In this document: positions 52,334-61,110 of the stretch, one piece after another | Layout of the letters: each line of letters begins with the position of its first letter | How positions within the stretch are numbered: position 1 is the stretch's first letter | Source of the DNA: Magnetococcales bacterium | GTDB lineage: Bacteria; Pseudomonadota; Magnetococcia; Magnetococcales; UBA8363 | Assembly: GCA_015232865.1 (NCBI GenBank) | Contig: JADFYU010000004.1 | Location: 62,001-126,000, forward strand | Reading direction: 5' to 3' | DNA length: 64,000 bases | Made by a program: the position numbers and the translations under genes | The notes under the pieces: generated by a model | The model's database searches: none | Told to the model about the DNA's origin: nothing | What the model saw: only the letters and a program-made list of their open reading frames with translations

Positions 52334-52804
52334 ATGAATATCCCCGGCAACAAAACCCTTGAATCGACTCCCGAGGCGATGAAAATTGGCAAATGGATGG
52401 AGAACGGTGGTTTTGCCCGCCTGCTGGGTTTGCGGGTCGAAGCGGCCCGGCCCGGTTGGTGCCGAATCTCCATGGAGGTAAACGAGCAGCATCTGAATTC
52501 GGTTCGGATCACCCATGGCGGTGCCACCTTCTCCCTGGCTGATTTTGCCTTCGGACTGGCCAGCAATGCTGAAGGTGTGACGGCTTTGGGCCTCTCCACT
52601 TCCATGAGTTATCCGGCTCCCAGTCAAGCCGGGGACCGACTGATTGCAGAAGCCTGGGAAGAGGCGCGGAGCAAAAAAACCGGCAACTACCGGGTCGAAG
52701 TGCGGCGGGAGTCAGACAATAGTCTGGTTGGACTGTTTTCCGGGACGGTTTATATCCGAGGCGATTCAATCTCCCAATGGATGGAAGATCAAAACCAGGG
52801 CTAG
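52334..52804 (+). CDS. PaaI-type hotdog thioesterase
   Basis: A 156-residue acyl-CoA thioesterase of the hotdog fold. The active-site helix region RITHGGATFSLADFAFGLAS is the standard HGG...D motif, followed by the strand ALGLSTSMSYPAPSQAGD typical of PaaI. PaaI proteins hydrolyse dead-end aryl-acyl-CoA esters in phenylacetate metabolism. The next gene encodes a phenylacetate-CoA-ligase-like enzyme, which supports an arylacetyl-CoA substrate. Confidence 0.88.
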   Translation: MNIPGNKTLESTPEAMKIGKWMENGGFARLLGLRVEAARPGWCRISMEVNEQHLNSVRITHGGATFSLADFAFGLASNAEGVTALGLSTSMSYPAPSQAGDRLIAEAWEEARSKKTGNYRVEVRRESDNSLVGLFSGTVYIRGDSISQWMEDQNQG

Positions 52805-52813
52805 ACGTATAAA

Positions 52814-52876
52814 CCTAGATCCGGCAGATGAACGTATACACATCGCCCAAACTATTGATTGACAGGGCGAATTTAG
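52814..52876 (+). repeat. Decayed MITE-family half element
   Basis: Begins CCTAGATCCGGCAGATG and continues with CAAACTATTGATTGACAGGG, similar in order to the left half of the element at 43188. The right end is not recognisable. It lies between the thioesterase and ligase genes. Confidence 0.5.
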
Positions 52877-52913
52877 GATGAAGAGAAACACTTATCAATA
52901 AAAAGGGATGACC

Positions 52914-54215
52914 ATGTTTGAACCCGATAAAGAGACGCTACCCCGAGAAGAGTTGGAACAGTTGCAACTCAAACGACTTCAGGCCACCGTTGAGCGCTGT
53001 TACGCCACAGTCAAGCACTATCGAAAGAGCATGGATGAGTTGGGCGTCAAACCGCAACACATCAAAGCCCTCGCGGATGTGCGTCATCTCCCTTTTACCA
53101 AAAAAGAGCATTTGCGACAAAACTACCCGTTTTCCCTGTTCTCAACCCCCATGAGTCAGGTGGTTCGGATTCATGCCTCATCGGGAACGACGGGTAAACC
53201 GACGGTGGTTGGATACTCCCGCCGCGACATTAAAACCTGGGCCAAATTAATGGCCCGTTCCCTGGCCGCTTCCGGCTTGCGTCCGGGTGATCGAATCCAG
53301 AACGCCTATGGCTATGGTCTGTTTACCGGCGGCCTGGGCTTTCATTACGGAGCCGAGGAGTTGGGGCTGCTGGTGGTGCCCATCTCCGGCGGTCAAAGCC
53401 GTAAACAGATCATGTTGCTGCAAGATTTTGGAGCAGACGCTCTGGCCTGCACCCCCTCCTACGCTCTCAATCTGGTGGAAGCGGCCGAAGAGATGGGGGT
53501 GGATCTGAAAAGTCTGCCGTTGCGGGTTGGTATTTTTGGTGCAGAACCCTGGACCAACGAAATGCGCTTTGAGATTGAATCAAAAATGGGCATCGACGCG
53601 GTGGATGTCTACGGACTCTCCGAACTCATCGGACCGGGGGTCTCCAACGAGTGTGTCGAGGCCAAAGATGGTTTACACGTCTGGGAAGACCATTTTTTGG
53701 TTGAGTGTGTTGACTCGGCGACCGGCTCTCCCCTTCCTCCCGGAGAAGAGGGGGAATTGGTCTTCACCTCCCTGACCAAAGAGACCTTTCCCATTTTGCG
53801 TTATGCCACACGGGATATCTCACGCCTCAACTATGCCCCATGTAAATGCGGTCGCACCCACGTTCGCATGCGCAAACCGGCTGGCCGCACCGATGACATG
53901 CTGATTATCCGGGGGGTGAATGTTTTTCCCTCTCAGGTGGAAGAGGTGTTGATGAAAACGGAGACCCTTGGCCCTTTTTATCAAATCGAAGTTTTTCGAG
54001 AAGGCAGCATGGATCAGGTTTTGATCAACGTCGAGGCCAGCCAACCCCTCTATGAGCAAGGGGAGTCCTCCATCGCCCGCGTGGCTGAAAAAGTAAAACG
54101 TGACATCAAGGAGTTCATCGGCATCACCTCTCAGGTGGTCGTCAAAAAACTCGGGGAGGTTCCCCGCTCCCAAGGCAAAGCGGTTCGGGTGATCGACCAT
54201 CGTAAAAAAAGCTGA
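52914..54215 (+). CDS. paaK: Phenylacetate-CoA ligase
   Basis: An adenylate-forming ligase of 433 residues making phenylacetyl-CoA or a related arylacetyl-CoA from acid, ATP and CoA. Core motifs are [17 protein letters not shown] (phosphate-binding loop), [37 protein letters not shown], and [22 protein letters not shown] with [20 protein letters not shown] at the hinge. ATG 52914 has AAGGG 6 bases upstream, while ATG 52908 directly abuts it. With iorAB just downstream it forms the common arylpyruvate-to-arylacetyl-CoA set, in which PaaK-type ligases recover free arylacetates. Confidence 0.94.
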   Translation: MFEPDKETLPREELEQLQLKRLQATVERCYATVKHYRKSMDELGVKPQHIKALADVRHLPFTKKEHLRQNYPFSLFSTPMSQVVRIHASSGTTGKPTVVGYSRRDIKTWAKLMARSLAASGLRPGDRIQNAYGYGLFTGGLGFHYGAEELGLLVVPISGGQSRKQIMLLQDFGADALACTPSYALNLVEAAEEMGVDLKSLPLRVGIFGAEPWTNEMRFEIESKMGIDAVDVYGLSELIGPGVSNECVEAKDGLHVWEDHFLVECVDSATGSPLPPGEEGELVFTSLTKETFPILRYATRDISRLNYAPCKCGRTHVRMRKPAGRTDDMLIIRGVNVFPSQVEEVLMKTETLGPFYQIEVFREGSMDQVLINVEASQPLYEQGESSIARVAEKVKRDIKEFIGITSQVVVKKLGEVPRSQGKAVRVIDHRKKS

Positions 54216-54331
54216 AAACGGGAAGATCATCCAGAAGCTGTGCGACGATTTTTTCACACCGACCCAGGCTTCTTCCATTCGATATTTTTCGAAAGGGATT
54301 GCCGGAAATTTTATAAAATCAAGGAAGTGAT

Positions 54332-56215
54332 ATGTTGGAAAATAGATTGGTTCAAGCCCCTGCCGGCAGCCGCCTGTTACTCTCTGGAAACGAGGCAACG
54401 GCTCGGGCGGTCTGGGAAGCCGGAGCCAGAGTTGCCGCCGCCTATCCCGGCACTCCCTCGACGGAAATCCTGGAAAACCTGGCACCGTTCCAAGGCATCT
54501 ACACCGAATGGTCAGTCAACGAAAAGGTCTCCTTGGAAGTGGCCATCGGTGCCTCTCTGGCCGGTTCCCGCAGTTTTTGCGCCATGAAACATGTGGGAAT
54601 GAACGTCGCCTCCGACGCCTTGATGACCCAGACCCTGGCCGGCGTGGTCGGCGGATTGGTTATCGCCATTGCCGATGACGTCGGCTTCTCCTCCTCACAA
54701 AATGAACAGGACTCCCGATACTGGGGCCGCTTTGCCCACCTGCCAATTCTGGAACCAGCCGACTCTCAAGAGACCTACGAGATGATCAAATTTTCCTTTG
54801 ATCTCTCCGAGGCCCAGAACACCCCGGTGATCGTCCGAATGACCACCCGGATCTGCCATGTCAAAGCCTTGGTGACGGTGGGCCAATTGAGTGTACATCC
54901 CGCAGCCGGTTTCCAAAAAGATCCCAACCGTTGGGTCATGGTGCCGGGAACCGCCAAACGGCGTCTGCCCATCATGCTGGAACGAGACGGAAAACTGCGA
55001 CAAGCCAGTGAGATCAGCCCCTTTAACCGACTGGAAGCGGGGGATGATCGGCGGATCGGTTTTGTCACCTCCGGTCCCGCCTATATGCATGTTCGGGAGA
55101 GTTATCCGAACATGCCGATCCTGAAGTTGGGCTATAGCCATCCTCTGCCGATGAACCTGATCCGCAAGCTGGCCGAAACCGTGGAACGGATCGTTGTCGT
55201 CGAAGAGACGGAACCCTTGGTTGAACTGGAACTGAACGCGGCAAAACTGCCGATTCCCATTCACGGCAAGGATATCCTTCCGGCTACCGACGAACTTTCT
55301 CCAGCGGTGATTGTTCCCGCCATCAACGGGCTGTTGGGCGACGCCATCCCAACACTGGCTGGTAGCCGGCATCAAACAACGATTCCTCTTTTTCCCCGGC
55401 CACCAACCATGTGTAGCGCCTGTCCACATCTGGGCGTGTTCTACACCTTGTCTCGGGTGCGCAACATTCACATCTCCGGTGATATCGGCTGTTACACCTT
55501 GGGGGCCGGTCAACCGTGGGAAGCGTTGGATACCACCATATCCATGGGAGCCTCCATGGGCATTGCCCTGGGCATGGACAAGGGCCGAGGGGCGACCGAT
55601 GGCAATAAACAGATCGTTGCCGTCATCGGCGATTCCACCTTCTTGCACATGGGAATGCAGGGTTTGTTGGACATCACCTATAACCGGGGTAACGTGACCA
55701 TCTTGTTGCTGGACAATCGGGCGGTGGGCATGACCGGTGGCCAGGAGAATCCCGGCAGTGGTCGGGATTTGCAGGGGGCGGAGACCCGACGGGTTGATTT
55801 CGTCAAACTGGTGGAAGCGTTGGGTGTTCAACCGGAGCGGATTCATCAGATCGACCCCTATCAACTTCCCGATCTGTTCAAGATTATTCGCCAAGAGGTG
55901 AAAATACCCGAACCGTCGGTAATCATTACCGATCAGCCTTGTGTTTTAATTGACCATTATGAAGCCCGTCCCTCCTATACCGTGGTTGACGACAACTGTA
56001 CCGGCTGCGGAAATTGTCTGGATGTCGGCTGCCCGGCCATTCTCGTAACCCGTCGGGACAAAGAGATCAAGGCCAACGGTAAAGAGGTGGATCTCTCCTT
56101 TGTCCGCATTGAGTCCGCTGCCTGCACCGGTTGCGATCTCTGTCCGAAAACCTGCGCGCCCAACGCCATCATTCCCCTGCCTCAACTCAACAAAGGATGT
56201 TCGAATCATGGATGA
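54332..56215 (+). CDS. iorA: Indolepyruvate:ferredoxin oxidoreductase subunit alpha
   Basis: Oxidatively decarboxylates aryl pyruvates to arylacetyl-CoA, passing electrons to ferredoxin. The 627 residues contain a pyrimidine-binding N-terminal domain (AAYPGTPSTEILENLAPF, CAMKHVGMNVASDALM), a TPP-binding domain from about 350 (CSACPHLGVFYTL, SGDIGCYTLG, VAVIGDSTFLHMG, NRAVGMTGGQENPG) and a C-terminal two-[4Fe-4S] ferredoxin domain (CTGCGNCLDVGCPA; CTGCDLCPKTCAPNAI). AAGGAAG precedes the ATG. In anaerobes it works in aromatic amino-acid catabolism. It overlaps iorB by 8 bp. Confidence 0.96.
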   Translation: MLENRLVQAPAGSRLLLSGNEATARAVWEAGARVAAAYPGTPSTEILENLAPFQGIYTEWSVNEKVSLEVAIGASLAGSRSFCAMKHVGMNVASDALMTQTLAGVVGGLVIAIADDVGFSSSQNEQDSRYWGRFAHLPILEPADSQETYEMIKFSFDLSEAQNTPVIVRMTTRICHVKALVTVGQLSVHPAAGFQKDPNRWVMVPGTAKRRLPIMLERDGKLRQASEISPFNRLEAGDDRRIGFVTSGPAYMHVRESYPNMPILKLGYSHPLPMNLIRKLAETVERIVVVEETEPLVELELNAAKLPIPIHGKDILPATDELSPAVIVPAINGLLGDAIPTLAGSRHQTTIPLFPRPPTMCSACPHLGVFYTLSRVRNIHISGDIGCYTLGAGQPWEALDTTISMGASMGIALGMDKGRGATDGNKQIVAVIGDSTFLHMGMQGLLDITYNRGNVTILLLDNRAVGMTGGQENPGSGRDLQGAETRRVDFVKLVEALGVQPERIHQIDPYQLPDLFKIIRQEVKIPEPSVIITDQPCVLIDHYEARPSYTVVDDNCTGCGNCLDVGCPAILVTRRDKEIKANGKEVDLSFVRIESAACTGCDLCPKTCAPNAIIPLPQLNKGCSNHG

Positions 56216-56822
56216 TACCATTACCAATTTATTGGTGGTCGGAATCGGCGGGTTGGGCGTCATGACCGCCGCTGAAATATTGGCCGAGGCTGCCATCAGT
56301 CTCGGTTATGATGTCAAAAAAACCGAAGTGGCCGGCATGGCCCAACGGGGTGGAGTGGTCTCCTCTCATGTTCGTTTCGGAAAAAAAGTCCTCTCCCCTG
56401 TCATTACCAAAGGAACCGCCGATTTTCTCATTGGCTTCGAAGCGGCGGAATCCCTTCGTTGGACTCCATATCTTCGGCCCGGCGGTCTGGCTCTGGTCAA
56501 CGACATGAAGGTGGTGCCGCCCGTGGTCTCGGTCGGTCTCTACGACTACCCGGACAACCCGGTGGAGGAGATTCGCCAAATGGGCGTCAATGTCACGGCC
56601 TTTGATGCCGGGGCGGTGGCTCAGGAGTTAGGCAACGCCAAGCTGGTCAATACCGTCATGTTGGGAGCGGTTGCCGATCAACTGCCCTTTTCTGCCGACG
56701 CTCTGAAAAGCTGCATACTCGATCGCTTCCGAACCAGGAAACCCAAACTGGTGACCCTGAACGATACCGCTTTCGAAACAGGCCGCCGCATTGCAGCCGA
56801 AAACCGGGGGAGCGAACAATGA
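56208..56822 (+). CDS. iorB: Indolepyruvate:ferredoxin oxidoreductase subunit beta
   Basis: The gamma-type catalytic-domain subunit, 204 residues: NLLVVGIGGLGVMTAAEILA, then KKTEVAGMAQRGGVVSSHVRFG and TVMLGAVADQLPF. It pairs with IorA. ATG 56208 has AAAGGA upstream and overlaps the iorA stop; a longer open frame from 56100 is the iorA shadow. It overlaps the methyltransferase gene by 4 bp. Confidence 0.95.
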   Translation: MDDTITNLLVVGIGGLGVMTAAEILAEAAISLGYDVKKTEVAGMAQRGGVVSSHVRFGKKVLSPVITKGTADFLIGFEAAESLRWTPYLRPGGLALVNDMKVVPPVVSVGLYDYPDNPVEEIRQMGVNVTAFDAGAVAQELGNAKLVNTVMLGAVADQLPFSADALKSCILDRFRTRKPKLVTLNDTAFETGRRIAAENRGSEQ

Positions 56823-57484
56823 ATCGCATTCCAGAACCGGAACTCATGGAAGAGGCGGACCAGGCCCTGGCTTACGCTCAGGCCGATTTCAGCATCCCCC
56901 ACAACCATTTTGTGTCGCTGTTTGCCGGTTATTTTCCGACGCGGCGCTTAAACCGTGTTTTGGATTTGGGCTGTGGGACGGGGGATGTGCTGTTGCGTTT
57001 TGCCCGAGCCTTTCCAGAGCCGGAGATTCACGGCCTGGACGGCTCATCAACCATGCTCGAACAGGCTCGGATGGCCTTGGCTCAATCGCCGGACCTAGCG
57101 GACCGGGTGCGTTTGATCCATCAACTGTTACCAGGAAAAGGGCTGCCCTACCGGCGCTATGACACCCTGATTTCCAACAGTTTGCTGCACCATCTCCATG
57201 ATCCACAATTGCTGTGGGACGCGGTTTTGCAGCATACCCAACCCGGCAGCGCCCTTTTCATCATGGATTTGATGCGGCCCAACAATCCGCAGGAGGCCCG
57301 AGAGTTGGTCGAAACCTATTCAGGAGATGAACCGGCCATACTGAAAACAGATTTTTTCAACTCCCTCTGTGCCGCCTTTACCCTGGAAGAGATCGAAAAA
57401 CAACTACAAAAAGCCGGTTTGACCGGACTCTGCGTTCAGTCGGTCAGCGATCGTCATTTGACCGTTCATGGGGTGCGAGACTGA
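56819..57484 (+). CDS. Class I SAM-dependent methyltransferase
   Basis: A 221-residue Rossmann-fold methyltransferase. The SAM motif I is RVLDLGCGTGDVLLRFA (about residues 45-60), followed by the acidic motif IHGLDGSSTMLEQA, YDTLISNSLLHHLHDP (motif IV region) and a motif-VI-like ALFIMDLMRP. The small-molecule-type fold suggests a metabolite substrate, but nothing tells which. It overlaps iorB by 4 bp (ATGA), so it is tightly tied to the aromatic module; an aromatic acid or a quinone-type compound are possible substrates. Confidence 0.85.
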   Translation: MNRIPEPELMEEADQALAYAQADFSIPHNHFVSLFAGYFPTRRLNRVLDLGCGTGDVLLRFARAFPEPEIHGLDGSSTMLEQARMALAQSPDLADRVRLIHQLLPGKGLPYRRYDTLISNSLLHHLHDPQLLWDAVLQHTQPGSALFIMDLMRPNNPQEARELVETYSGDEPAILKTDFFNSLCAAFTLEEIEKQLQKAGLTGLCVQSVSDRHLTVHGVRD

Positions 57485-57566
57485 TCCGAACGGACCGATT
57501 GAAGGGAACAATTGAAAATACCGTTAAAATCCGTTAGATTTCACCCTGATCAGTATCTAAACATAT

Positions 57567-57584
57567 CCAACTGCCGTATCTAAA
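57567..57584 (-). repeat. Solo MITE end
   Basis: CCAACTGCCGTATCTA matches the right end of the element at 51373. No left end was found in the 140-bp gap between the methyltransferase and trpB2 genes. Confidence 0.5.
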
Positions 57585-57626
57585 ACATAAAAAAACAATC
57601 ACACGTTTGAGAGGGTAACCAAGATC

Positions 57627-58979
57627 ATGACCCAAACCACCTTTTTGCTGGAAGAGTCCGAGATTCCAACCCATTGGTACAATGTGATACCCGACCTGCC
57701 CACCCCCCCAGCGCCGCCATTGGGAGGCGATGGCAAACCCATCGGACCGGACGCCTTGTCAGCAATTTTTCCAGACGCCCTCATCGAGCAGGAGATGTCA
57801 CAAGAGAGGTGGATCAAGATTCCTGAGCCGGTTCGGGATGTTTTTCGGCTCTGGCGCCCCTCTCCCATGAAGCGGGCGATACGCCTGGAACAGATGCTGG
57901 GAACACCCGCCAAGATCTACTATAAATATGAAGGGGTCAGTCCTGCCGGATCACACAAGCCCAATACGGCCATTCCTCAAGCCTATTATAACAAACAGGC
58001 CGGAATCAAGCGAATTGCGACCGAAACCGGTGCTGGTCAATGGGGATCTTCCATGGCCCTGGCGGGTCAAATGTTCGGTCTGAAGGTTCGAGTCTACATG
58101 GTCAAGGTGAGCTACGGTCAAAAACCGTTCCGCCGCTCCATGATGGAGACCTGGGGAGCTGAGGTGTTTGCCAGCCCGACCAACCTGACCAATTCCGGTC
58201 GGGCGGCCTTGGCAGAGAACCCCGACAATCCCGGCTCTTTGGGATTGGCCATCTCGGAAGCCGTCGAGGAGGCCGCAACCAATGCCGACACCAACTATGC
58301 CCTGGGCTCCGTGTTGAACCACGTCCTGCTGCATCAGACGGTGGTGGGTTTGGAGGCCAAAAAACAGTTTGAAAAAGCGGGAGATTTTCCTGATATCGTC
58401 ATCGGTTGCTGTGGAGGTGGTTCCAATTTTGGCGGCACGGCTTTCCCCTTTCTGGCCGACAAAGCCGCCGGGAAAGATATTCGCTTGATCGGCGTCGAAC
58501 CGGCCTCTTGTCCGACCTTGACCCGTGGCCATTATGCCTATGATTTCGGTGACACGGCAAAACTGACGCCACAAACCCTCATGTACACCCTGGGCAGCAA
58601 CTTCATGCCGCCGAGTATTCACGCCGGGGGCTTGCGCTATCATGGTCAATCGGCTCTGGTTTCTCAACTGGTTCACGAAAAGGTCATGGAGGCCCGTGCC
58701 GTACCGCAACTGGCCACCTTTGAAGCCGGTGTCACCTTTTCCAAAGCCGAGGGAATCATTCCGGCTCCAGAATCCTGCCATGCCATCCGGGCCGCCATCG
58801 ATGAGGCATTGCTCTGCAAAGAGAGCGGAGAACCCAAAACCATTTTCTTTACCCTCTCCGGTCATGGCCACTTTGACATGGCCTCCTATGACAAATATTT
58901 TGCCGGAGAACTGGAAGATCATGAATACCCGGAAGAGGCCATCAGAGCAGCTCTGGCTCAACTTCCCAAAAACAGCTGA
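57627..58979 (+). CDS. trpB: TrpB2-type tryptophan synthase beta subunit
   Basis: A PLP enzyme of 450 residues. The PLP lysine is in [15 protein letters not shown], with [30 protein letters not shown] (phosphate loop) and [20 protein letters not shown] following. The length and the N-terminal stretch [20 protein letters not shown] identify the TrpB2 subfamily rather than TrpB1. TrpB2 joins serine and indole without depending on TrpA and is often a stand-alone gene for indole salvage. No trpA is nearby. Its position after iorAB suggests a link between indole and indolepyruvate metabolism. Confidence 0.94.
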   Translation: MTQTTFLLEESEIPTHWYNVIPDLPTPPAPPLGGDGKPIGPDALSAIFPDALIEQEMSQERWIKIPEPVRDVFRLWRPSPMKRAIRLEQMLGTPAKIYYKYEGVSPAGSHKPNTAIPQAYYNKQAGIKRIATETGAGQWGSSMALAGQMFGLKVRVYMVKVSYGQKPFRRSMMETWGAEVFASPTNLTNSGRAALAENPDNPGSLGLAISEAVEEAATNADTNYALGSVLNHVLLHQTVVGLEAKKQFEKAGDFPDIVIGCCGGGSNFGGTAFPFLADKAAGKDIRLIGVEPASCPTLTRGHYAYDFGDTAKLTPQTLMYTLGSNFMPPSIHAGGLRYHGQSALVSQLVHEKVMEARAVPQLATFEAGVTFSKAEGIIPAPESCHAIRAAIDEALLCKESGEPKTIFFTLSGHGHFDMASYDKYFAGELEDHEYPEEAIRAALAQLPKNS

Positions 58980-58981
58980 AA

Positions 58982-59019
58982 GCTCTATTTCGACCGGCTG
59001 ATACGAATTGAAATAGAGC
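58982..59019 (+). terminator. Hairpin after trpB2
   Basis: GCTCTATTTC (58982-58991) pairs perfectly with GAAATAGAGC (59010-59019), loop 18 bases, starting 3 bases after the trpB2 stop. No T tract follows, so it may stall or protect rather than terminate. Confidence 0.4.
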
Positions 59020-59030
59020 CGTTCAACTTT

Positions 59031-59083
59031 GGATTTGGCCGTAGGTGTTCGATCTCCACCAACGGCCAAATCCTGTTAAACCC
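59031..59083. repeat. GGATTTGGCC-type hairpin
   Basis: GGATTTGGCCGT (59031-59042) and ACGGCCAAATCC (59072-59083) form a perfect 12-bp stem, with GGTG/CACC pairing further inside. The GGATTTGGCC core also forms the terminator stem at 36061-36090 and occurs as a single arm near 6391, suggesting a second small palindromic repeat family. Confidence 0.5.
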
Positions 59084-59156
59084 AGATTTCTCCGTTGTCC
59101 GCACACCACCGGTACTATCGTTATTATCTTAACAGACAATCCTGTCGGGCAAATCG

Positions 59157-60719
59157 ATGACAATGACAATAATCTACCAAAGCAGCAAAGATTTTGTCCG
59201 GGCGATTTTTACAGGAAAAAACAAATCGGGTCAAAAACTCCTCAATTTAATCATGATGGTGCTGGTCATCACCTCCATATGGATCATGATTGTCGAGAAT
59301 GACCCCCAACTCACCCGCTCTGAAGTCCATATTCTGGAATGGCTGGATGAATCGTTCACCTGGTTTTTTTTGATCGAATACCTGCTGCGCCTTTGGGTCT
59401 GTTCCGATTTTCGTCTTGATTATGATACTGCTTTCCGTCGCTATAAACGGCGTCTATTCAACCCCCGATTGAGTCGGACCATTCTACACGCTCTCCAGGC
59501 CGCACTGAGCAACAAGTTCAAATGGATGATCGAACCCCTTTCCATCATCGATTTACTGGCCATCTTGCCGCTGTTCAGGATGTTTCGCCTCTTTCGTGTA
59601 CTCCGGGTCTTCCGGTTGTTAAAACTGTTTCGCTATTCCAAAAGACTCCACTTCTTCGTCAAAATCATGCAGGGAAGCTCCTTCGAGCTAAAATCACTTT
59701 TTTCGGTTGCCCTGGTCATCTGGGGCATGGTGGCCATCGCCTTTTATTTGTCCGAGTTAAACATCAATCCGAATATCACCAATATTTGGGAATCTATCTA
59801 CTGGGTAACGATTACCATCACGACCGTTGGATATGGTGACATAACCCCGATGACCTCCATGGGCCAGTTTGTGGCCGTCATTGGCGTACTGACCGGAATT
59901 TGGGTGATCATCTTCATGACCTCCATCGTTGTCAGTAGCCTGATGGAGCAGATCGTCAGCTTGAGGGAGTTCAAAATGATAAACCGGGCGGAACGAATGA
60001 AAAACCATATCATCGTCTGTGGATTGGACACGCTGGGTCGAGCGGTCTGCCAATCGTTGGAGGCGGAAGGTCGAACCTTCGTTGGTGTTGACCTGGATCA
60101 ATCACGGGTCGATCTGGCTGCAAAAAATGGCTGGGTCGTCCTTCAGGGAGATGCCCGAGAAGAGACGGTTTGGCAATCGTTAAGATTGGAATATGCCCAT
60201 AGTGTCATCAGCACTTTTGAGCAAGAAATGAACAATGTCTATGTTGTTCTGCTGGTCAGAGAAAAAAATCCCCGTTGTCACATTGTCGTGACGGGTGAGT
60301 CCAGCTCCTCGGAAAAACGGATGAAAAGGGCCGGAGCCAACAAGGTGGTTTCGCCCTACCTGATTGGCGGATACCAACTGGTTCACAACGCCATTCGGCC
60401 CAATGCGATCAAATTGATCGATCTGGCCATGAAAAAAGAACACAAAGAACTGACCCTGGAAGAAATTTACATCCCAAAAAATTCAATTCTGGTCGGGCTA
60501 TCTCTGATCTCTTCCTCCTTACGGACAAATTTTAATATCATCGTGGTCGGAATCAGCAGACAAGATGAAGAGATGGTTTTCAATCCGTCAGCCAATACCA
60601 TTATCAATGAAGGAGACCTGTTGATCTGCATGGGAAATGAGGACGATCTGCATCGACTGGTCAAATATGCTTCCGGCGGAAAAACAACGGGGATCACCGC
60701 CATGGATCAACAAAGCTAG
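59157..60719 (+). CDS. Voltage-sensor potassium channel with RCK (TrkA) domain
   Basis: A 520-residue inner-membrane cation channel. The N-terminal half has S1-S4-like segments (LLNLIMMVLVITSIWIMIVE; ESFTWFFLIEYLLRLWV) and a clear S4 with arginines at every third position (FRMFRLFRVLRVFRLLK). The pore follows, with the filter VTITITTVGYGDITPM and the inner helix VIGVLTGIWVIIFMTSIV. From about 280 there is an RCK_N/TrkA-N domain (HIIVCGLDTLGRAVCQSLEA) and an RCK_C domain near the end (TLEEIYIPKNSILVGLSL). It is likely K+ selective, gated by voltage and by nucleotide or ion binding to RCK. ATG 59163 is an alternative start. Confidence 0.92.
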   Translation: MTMTIIYQSSKDFVRAIFTGKNKSGQKLLNLIMMVLVITSIWIMIVENDPQLTRSEVHILEWLDESFTWFFLIEYLLRLWVCSDFRLDYDTAFRRYKRRLFNPRLSRTILHALQAALSNKFKWMIEPLSIIDLLAILPLFRMFRLFRVLRVFRLLKLFRYSKRLHFFVKIMQGSSFELKSLFSVALVIWGMVAIAFYLSELNINPNITNIWESIYWVTITITTVGYGDITPMTSMGQFVAVIGVLTGIWVIIFMTSIVVSSLMEQIVSLREFKMINRAERMKNHIIVCGLDTLGRAVCQSLEAEGRTFVGVDLDQSRVDLAAKNGWVVLQGDAREETVWQSLRLEYAHSVISTFEQEMNNVYVVLLVREKNPRCHIVVTGESSSSEKRMKRAGANKVVSPYLIGGYQLVHNAIRPNAIKLIDLAMKKEHKELTLEEIYIPKNSILVGLSLISSSLRTNFNIIVVGISRQDEEMVFNPSANTIINEGDLLICMGNEDDLHRLVKYASGGKTTGITAMDQQS

Positions 60720-61110
60720 TGTTCAGAACGACTCGTAATTTTAAGAACTGTTAAATAACAATGTCTTGCGTTTGCTTGCCGATTTCCATTCTCAATTTAA
60801 ATACCCAATAAAATCAATGCTCTTGTTTTTTGGGCTGACACAAATCTGGCACGCTCCAACTTTCGGGGTGTGCCTTTCAATACCTGCTATCTGACCTCTT
60901 TGGAACTTCTTTTATTTATCTTTTATCGTATATTATGAGAATATAACAAAATTATAGCACAGAACGTCCATCTTCAGCTTGATTTATATGGAAATTTTCA
61001 AGCCATCAGCACGTGGCCTGAACTGCGAAAGTTGAGACTCCTCGTCATCACTGGTTTGATTATCCCGTTACATGAAGCGACTAAAGCTGAAGATCTCCAG
61101 ACCTCGTCTC
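60720..61110. other. AT-rich intergenic region
   Basis: 391 bp between the convergent channel and hybrid kinase genes. It is visibly more AT-rich than its surroundings. One imperfect stem (GGCACGCTCC with GGGGTGTGCC, about 60848-60874) may be a weak terminator. I see no supported gene, repeat of the local families or RNA. Confidence 0.45.

Noticed and set aside
54695..55894. 399-codon open frame antisense to iorA
   Set aside because: It overlaps the TPP-binding domain of a clear gene; the product is His/Gln/Gly-rich and unlike any protein family.
57951..59069. 372-codon open frame antisense to trpB2
   Set aside because: Covers the PLP-binding region of a strongly conserved gene; no ribosome site or recognisable domain.
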